Of a stretch of 18,016 bases of DNA, positions 13,797 through 18,016 are shown piece by piece. The position numbers were made by a program, and so were the translations under genes. Under the pieces are notes generated by a model, which made no database searches, was not told the origin of the DNA, and saw only the letters and a program-made list of their open reading frames with translations. This stretch comes from DATGLE01 sp035294325. Its GTDB lineage: Bacteria > Chloroflexota > Ktedonobacteria > Ktedonobacterales > Ktedonobacteraceae. Positions within the stretch are counted from its first letter, which is position 1, and each line of letters starts with the position of its first letter. The DNA lies in the NCBI GenBank assembly GCA_035294325.1, contig DATGLE010000106.1:1-18016 (forward strand), in the 5' to 3' direction.

Positions 13797-16700
13797 TCAG
13801 GAATCGGGGGATAAGGCGAAGAAGCGCTCGACATCGCGCAGGCTGGACGTGCGGCGCGCGGGTGGCAGAGCGTCGAGGACGAGCCTGCCGTAGCCCTTCG
13901 TGTGCAGGCGCGTATCAAGAATAGCCATCACGCCGCGATCATCGCGCGTGCGCAGCAGGCGGCCAAGCCCCTGCTTGAGTCGCAGTACGGCCTGGGGCAA
14001 GACGTAGGCGCCGAACCAGTTCTCACCCGCCGCCTTCATCTGCGCCACCCGCGCCTCGTGTACCGGATCGTCCGGCGGATCGAAAGGCAGCTTGTCGATC
14101 ACGACCAGCGAGAGAGCGTCGCCGGGGATATCTACGCCCTCCCAGAAGCTCTTCAACCCGAAGAGTACGGCTCCCTCCTCTTCGCGGAAGCGGCGCGTCA
14201 GCTCAAGGCGCGTCATGGTGCCCTGCTTGAGAAGCGGGAACGAGAGATGCGGTTCCATCAATTCATAGGCGCGCTCTAACAGGCGTTTGCTGGAGAAGAG
14301 CAGGAAGGCGCGCCCGCGCGAGAGCCTGACCAGGCGGTACATCTCGCGCGCTATTGCTTTCATATAGTCTTCAACGTCAGAGCCGGAGCCATAGGCGGGC
14401 GCGGGGAGGTCGCGCGGGAGGTAGAGCAGGGCGTTGCTCTCGTAGTCGAAGGCCAGCGGTAGAATGCGCTCCAGCACGTCGGGCCGCTGCTCGAAATCGA
14501 GTCCGACGCGGCGGCGGAAATAGGAGAAGTTCGGCCCTTTCTCATTCGGCTGCTGCGGGTTGGGGCCGATGGTCGCCAGGGTGGCGGAGGTGCAGATGAC
14601 GTTGCATTTGTCGAAAAGTCGCTCTTTGAGCCAGCCAGTAACGTCGAGCGGCGCCGCCGACGCCTGGATGGTGAAGCCGCCCCGCGCGCCCGCGCCCTCA
14701 ATGCGTTCTACGTAGTAGACAAATTTATTGTGGTCGGCGGCGGAGAAGACGAGCCGCATCTCCTCGGCAAGATTCTGCGTGCGCTTGAGCAGCTTATCGT
14801 AAAGCTGGCCCTCCTTCTCTGGCAGGTCCCGGGGGCGCTGCTTGCGCAGTGAGTCCGCCAGATCGGCGATGACGCTCGCCAGGTGCAGGCCGTCTTCCAG
14901 CGGCTCCTCCAGGTTCACGCGGCCCTTGAAGCCCCGATTGACGATCATTTCGAGCTGTACCCAGAGCTTCTGTGAGAGCCTGGCAGCTTCATCTTGCAGG
15001 CTGAGCTGGCTGTGGTCCTTGAGCATGCGCTGGGCGAGTAGCGTCTGGATGCGCGCCGGGCTGATGGTGATGGTAAACGAACGCGTGGCCTCTTCTTCCA
15101 GATGATGCGCTTCGTCGAGAATAATCACGTCGCGCTCAGGGAGCAGGAAGCCGCCGATAGCCGCATCCAGCAGCAGCAGCGTGTGGTTGACGACGATCAC
15201 CTGTGCCATTTCCGCGCGCTCGCGCATGCGGCGGACGTAGCAATCCACGAAAAAGCCGCACTTGCTCCATGCGCACTGGTCGCTATCGGTGGCGACGCGG
15301 CTGCGCATATCGGCGGAGATCTGGAAGTCGAGCGTTTCAAAGTCGCCGCTGAATTGATCGTCGCCGTTCACTACGGCGAGCAAGCGCTGAAGCTCGGGAT
15401 TGCGCGTGAGGTGCTGCCAGCCGACGCGCTGATCCTCCAGACGATCAAGGCAGAGATAGTTGTTGACGCCCTTGACCAGCGCGGCCTCGAAATTCTTGAC
15501 ATGCTGCTGCACGAAGGGAATGTCTTTGTAGAAAAGCTGCTCCTGCAATGCCTTGTTGGCCGTGCTGACAATGGCGACTTTGCCGGAGCGCACTACCGGG
15601 ACGAGGTAAGCCAGGCTTTTTCCTGTGCCGGTCCCGGCTTCCACGATGGCTGGAACGTTCTGGGTAAGCGAACGGGCGACGAGCATAGCCATTTCAATCT
15701 GCGCGGGTCGCTCTTCGTAGCCGGGAAGACTACGCGAGAGGATGCCGCCCTGGCGCAGATCGGCGGCGACGATGCTTTGCAGGCGCGCGCCGTCTGTCGA
15801 TGCCTCCACGCTGGAAAGCTGCGCGGGGGGAGCGACCTCGTTGCGCTTGCCATTATTGCTGCCGGCCTCATCACCTCTGACCGGCCCTGAAAATGGGACG
15901 ATATTTCCTTTTTTGGATACCGGCCCCGGCTCCCTGCCTCTGGGAATTGCCGGCGCGGGAAAGGAGATCAGCCGTCCCTTTGCCGGCTCCAGGTTCTGCT
16001 CCTGGCCCTCGGAAGTCGCGGCAACTGACGCCGCTCGCTCGGCTGACCGGCTGCCATTAGATGATATTGCGTGCCTGTCGGTACTGATCGGAAGGCCCAT
16101 GAGCGCGCGCAGGTATTGCTCGGCGAAGGCGAGTGCGTGGGGAAAGCGCTCCTCCGGGCTGCGTGCCAGCGCGCGAACGATCACCTGCTCCACCGCTGGC
16201 GAAATAGCATCGTTGAGGCTGCGCGGTGCCCGGAATGGTCCCTCTTCCTGCTGCCGGAGCAGCCCTTCGCGTTCCGTGGCGGCGTAGGGACGCTGCCCGC
16301 AGAGCCACTCGTAGGCCATAACGGCCAGGGAATATTGGTCGCTGGCGGGGCACGGCTGGCCGCGCAGGTGTTCGGGCGCCATGTAGGGCACGGCGAGCGT
16401 TTCTTCGTCGAGCGCAACGCCAGCGCCGGGCAGCGAAAGCGCGAACTCGGTGAGCAAAATATCGTTGTGCGCGCCTGCCAGCAGGTTGCCGGGGTGAAGG
16501 TTGCCGTGCAGCGCGTTGCTGGCGTGGGCGTAGCTGAGCGCGTCGGCAATGGGCGTGAGCAAAGACTTGACCTGATCGGGCGCGATGCGCTCGCCCGGCT
16601 GTATACGCTGGCGCAGCGTTTCGCCTGCGGCATACTCCATCACCAGGTAGCCATAGTCGCCGTCGAAGCCAGCATCCAGCGTGTGGACGATATTGCGGTG

Positions 16701-16895
16701 CACGAGCTTTTTAAGCTGTCTGGCGCGCGATAGAAAGGCTTCTCTGGCCTCGGCGGTAGTGAGCGCTATATTCAGCCTCTTGATGAAAAGTTCCTGGTTG
16801 CGCCGCTTCCCCCGGTAAAGGGTGCTTGTAGCGCTCTCGTGTAACAATGCGGTGACGGAATATGGGCCGATCTGCCTCAGCTCTACCTCTGCCAT
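13797..16895 (-). CDS. Predicted pseudokinase fused to DinG/XPD-type Fe-S helicase
   Basis: The 1032-residue product joins two domains by a low-complexity linker (about 270-370). Residues 10-266 have a Ser/Thr protein kinase fold. The VAIK-type lysine is kept (FIKRL, K39), as are MAPEHL (172-177) and SDQYSLAVMAYEWLCG. However, HRDLKP reads HGNLHP (130-135), DFG reads EFA (150-152), the glycine loop is lost and the helix-C glutamate is Arg57, so catalysis is unlikely. From 378 on is a superfamily-2 helicase. It has Walker A EAGTGTGKS (419-427), four Fe-S cysteines (C482, C541, C546, C552), DEAH (594-597), and a C-terminal motif VI (QGLGRLLRTRDDRG). DinG unwinds 5'-3' at repair or R-loop structures. 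The start at 16895 follows GGGGGAAAG and lies inside the predicted transcript; upstream ATGs do not. Confidence 0.9.
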   Translation of the reverse strand: MAEVELRQIGPYSVTALLHESATSTLYRGKRRNQELFIKRLNIALTTAEAREAFLSRARQLKKLVHRNIVHTLDAGFDGDYGYLVMEYAAGETLRQRIQPGERIAPDQVKSLLTPIADALSYAHASNALHGNLHPGNLLAGAHNDILLTEFALSLPGAGVALDEETLAVPYMAPEHLRGQPCPASDQYSLAVMAYEWLCGQRPYAATEREGLLRQQEEGPFRAPRSLNDAISPAVEQVIVRALARSPEERFPHALAFAEQYLRALMGLPISTDRHAISSNGSRSAERAASVAATSEGQEQNLEPAKGRLISFPAPAIPRGREPGPVSKKGNIVPFSGPVRGDEAGSNNGKRNEVAPPAQLSSVEASTDGARLQSIVAADLRQGGILSRSLPGYEERPAQIEMAMLVARSLTQNVPAIVEAGTGTGKSLAYLVPVVRSGKVAIVSTANKALQEQLFYKDIPFVQQHVKNFEAALVKGVNNYLCLDRLEDQRVGWQHLTRNPELQRLLAVVNGDDQFSGDFETLDFQISADMRSRVATDSDQCAWSKCGFFVDCYVRRMRERAEMAQVIVVNHTLLLLDAAIGGFLLPERDVIILDEAHHLEEEATRSFTITISPARIQTLLAQRMLKDHSQLSLQDEAARLSQKLWVQLEMIVNRGFKGRVNLEEPLEDGLHLASVIADLADSLRKQRPRDLPEKEGQLYDKLLKRTQNLAEEMRLVFSAADHNKFVYYVERIEGAGARGGFTIQASAAPLDVTGWLKERLFDKCNVICTSATLATIGPNPQQPNEKGPNFSYFRRRVGLDFEQRPDVLERILPLAFDYESNALLYLPRDLPAPAYGSGSDVEDYMKAIAREMYRLVRLSRGRAFLLFSSKRLLERAYELMEPHLSFPLLKQGTMTRLELTRRFREEEGAVLFGLKSFWEGVDIPGDALSLVVIDKLPFDPPDDPVHEARVAQMKAAGENWFGAYVLPQAVLRLKQGLGRLLRTRDDRGVMAILDTRLHTKGYGRLVLDALPPARRTSSLRDVERFFALSPDS

Positions 16896-16917
16896 ATCTT
16901 TCACTTTCCCCCTGCTG

Positions 16918-16929
16918 GAACACTTGTTT
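16918..16929 (+). promoter_or_regulatory. Candidate LexA (SOS) box at the helicase start site
   Basis: The plus strand reads GAACACTTGTTT, fitting 11 of 12 positions of GAACRNRYGTTY. It begins about three bases past the predicted start site of the kinase-like/helicase gene. It shares the GAAC-N4-GTTT form with the site at the polymerase promoter. The site is near-palindromic, so the strand is nominal. Confidence 0.4.
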
Positions 16930-16938
16930 CGCATGTGC

Positions 16939-16967
16939 AGTATAGCACAGCGCGGCCCCGGGAACAA
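16939..16967 (-). promoter_or_regulatory. Extended -10 promoter of the kinase-like/helicase gene
   Basis: On the minus strand TTGTTC (16962-16967) and TATACT (16939-16944) are 17 bases apart, and TGC directly precedes TATACT as an extended -10. Initiation is expected near 16932, giving a leader of about 37 bases. TGTGC and GCACA flank the -10 as a short inverted repeat. Confidence 0.65.
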
Positions 16968-17033
16968 TGCATTATCCATGTGGGGTGCGCGTCTCTTTTT
17001 TTGGCCTCGCCGCATCTTTCTCCGGACACCTCA

Positions 17034-17115
17034 GCGCCTGCGGCGCTTCGCACAGGAAGAACGGAGGGCAGGCGGTGTCCTGCGGACACCGCCTGCCCTC
17101 CGTTCTTCTTGTGCG
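17034..17115. repeat. GCGCC-TGC-GGCGC hairpin plus 32-bp stem hairpin after GNAT gene
   Basis: The recurrent short hairpin (17034-17046) is followed by a 67-base hairpin (17049-17115). Its 32-bp arms differ at one position (a G-T wobble as RNA) and its loop is TGC. It lies between the GNAT stop (17189) and the helicase promoter, so it could end the GNAT transcript. No T-run follows. The remaining bases of this gap hold only the helicase promoter and leader. Confidence 0.75.
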
Positions 17116-17188
17116 TTACCAGAGGTGGCGACGAGTGCGAAAGGTGACGCGTATCTTCCATCTGGGACCGGGTGCAGCAACTGTTAAA

Positions 17189-17809
17189 TCATTGCGCGCC
17201 TGGAGCGCGCAACATGGCCCAGACGTGCACGTTGCTGCGCGGCATCTTTCCCTCGCGCATCACTTTGAAGCCGTGGCGCTGATAGAAAGGTACATTCACC
17301 TCTTTCTCGGTTTCGAGGTAGCAGGATGTACCCTCGGCGTCGGCGCGTGTCAGGATAGGCTGCATCAACTGGCTGCCGACGCCACGGCGCTGGCATGGCG
17401 GATCAACACCCAGAACCCATAAGTACCAGTGCCGCACAGGAGCAACGCTGCGGTGCATGGCGCCGGTGTAGTTTTCCATAAGGAGGGCGCGGCCCAGATC
17501 CCAGGGCAGGAGTCGTAGTGGCAGAGCGCTGAGGCCGAGACCTATGATGCGGGCAGTGGTGGGAATGGCATTTTCAGGTGGTAGCCAGCAGGCGACACCC
17601 TGTACATCTGGCGTCGTAAAGATCTCGCCGTAGCGCAGGCAGTAGCGCACCGCCGTACCAAAAAATGAGGGCAGCAGGCGAGCACGCCTGGTGTCGTCAG
17701 GGATGACGTACTGCGTCAGGGGATCATCATAAAAGGCCCTGCCCAGTACTTCCGATGCCTGCCTGTATTGCTGCGCTGCCAGGCGCACTACCTCCGTTGA
17801 TTGAGCCAT
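17189..17809 (-). CDS. GNAT-family N-acetyltransferase
   Basis: The 206-residue product is a GCN5-related acyltransferase. The acetyl-CoA pyrophosphate loop is clear in VLGVDPPCQRRGVGSQLM (about 132-149, the Q/R-x-x-G-x-G pattern). YLETEKEVNVPFYQRHGFK (about 164-182) supplies the usual strand and helix with the NxxFY-like tail. The N-terminal half (AFYDDPLTQYVIPD, CWLPPENAIP) resembles acetyltransferases of small molecules or peptides in Gram-positive and Chloroflexota genomes. The acceptor substrate cannot be told. The ATG at 17809 has GGGGGA eight bases ahead. It is separated from the helicase by a hairpin and has no operon partner in the window. Its leader holds a small hairpin, GCGTTTC/GAAACGC (17829-17849). 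Confidence 0.88.
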   Translation of the reverse strand: MAQSTEVVRLAAQQYRQASEVLGRAFYDDPLTQYVIPDDTRRARLLPSFFGTAVRYCLRYGEIFTTPDVQGVACWLPPENAIPTTARIIGLGLSALPLRLLPWDLGRALLMENYTGAMHRSVAPVRHWYLWVLGVDPPCQRRGVGSQLMQPILTRADAEGTSCYLETEKEVNVPFYQRHGFKVMREGKMPRSNVHVWAMLRAPGAQ

Positions 17810-17908
17810 CTCGGATCCCCCTTATCTCGCGTTTCTCCCTGCGAAACGCACCATCGCCCCTGTTCACGGGAAGCACTTTTTTTGACTTCCCCTACCGGGC
17901 CTTCCTAC

Positions 17909-17937
17909 TTGACAGCGCATCCCCTCCAGGGTATATT
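17909..17937 (+). promoter_or_regulatory. Consensus promoter of a plus-strand gene beyond the right edge
   Basis: TTGACA (17909-17914) and TATATT (17932-17937) are separated by 17 bases, close to the sigma70 ideal. The frames opening within the last 80 bases end after a few codons, so the gene itself must begin past 18016. Confidence 0.75.
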
Positions 17938-17956
17938 AGTGTATATGGTACACTAA
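17936..17956. promoter_or_regulatory. 21-bp palindromic operator overlapping the promoter
   Basis: TTAGTGTA and TACACTAA are perfect inverted arms separated by TATGG. The site overlaps the last bases of the -10 box and covers the start site, the position for a repressor. AGTGTA-type palindromes are reported for some GntR-family regulators, so an autoregulated regulator gene downstream is a guess. Confidence 0.65.
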
Positions 17957-18016
17957 CCCGTATGATGGAGAGATGGGGCGACGCGTAGATATAGTATAGA
18001 CTTTTCATCTGCGGTC

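Noticed and set aside
13466..13918. Minus-strand open frame of 150 codons across the MITE-like element
   Set aside because: It runs from the helicase gene in another frame through the repeat and promoter. Composition is low complexity and there is no start context.
16896..17015. Upstream extension of the kinase-like/helicase gene to an ATG at 17015
   Set aside because: The predicted promoter and start site (16932-16967) lie inside this stretch. The ATG at 16895 has a good ribosome site, and the extension has no kinase similarity.
1..18016. CRISPR arrays, tRNA or rRNA genes, transposase genes
   Set aside because: No regularly spaced direct repeats, no cloverleaf with a TTC arm and no rRNA signature were seen on either strand. 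The repeats present are single hairpins and one MITE-like element.

Overview
All protein genes in this window lie on the minus strand, so transcription runs from right to left. The DNA is GC-rich, intergenic gaps carry abundant palindromic repeats, and several promoters have sigma70-like boxes. There is a menaquinone (men) cluster, a Rieske protein paired with an ECF sigma factor, and a B-family DNA polymerase. Together these suggest a Chloroflexota bacterium, plausibly Ktedonobacteria. That assignment is inferred from gene content and repeat style, not proven.

In transcription order the genes are as follows. A GNAT acetyltransferase (17189-17809) has its own short upstream region. A 1032-residue protein (13797-16895) fuses an apparently dead Ser/Thr kinase domain to a DinG/XPD-type iron-sulfur helicase. 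After a 727-bp gap comes a three-gene operon (13069-11161): ECF sigma factor, then a Tat-anchored Rieske protein with a long cytoplasmic N-terminus, then a small membrane-anchored YtkA-like protein. A family-B DNA polymerase (8435-10954) follows with its own promoter and a strong terminator. Next is an APC-family permease (6638-8095). The men cluster is menF-menD-menH-menB-menC (6427 to the left edge). Its first three genes are tightly packed or overlapping, and menC runs off the left end. Beyond the right edge lies a gene on the plus strand, announced by a consensus promoter and a palindromic operator at 17909-17956.

MenF to MenC convert chorismate through isochorismate, SEPHCHC and SHCHC to o-succinylbenzoate, and MenB closes the naphthoate ring later in the pathway. 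MenE and MenA are not in the window. The sigma/Rieske/YtkA operon has the layout of a sigma factor with a transmembrane anti-sigma factor, except that the extracytoplasmic part is a Rieske [2Fe-2S] domain, which suggests a redox-sensing circuit. The polymerase and the kinase-like/helicase fusion each have a GAAC-N4-GTTT site just downstream of a predicted -10 box. This suggests both may belong to a LexA (SOS) regulon.

Most of the larger intergenic gaps hold a long hairpin or a GC-rich repeat. Two copies of a three-hairpin element (8113-8245 and 10975-11106) keep their base pairing although the arms differ, i.e. compensatory changes. A 124-126 bp MITE-like element with 15-16 bp inverted ends and a 7-9 bp flanking duplication sits at 13551-13676. 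Its core resembles the double hairpin between menB and menC. I found no rRNA, tRNA, CRISPR array or transposase gene.
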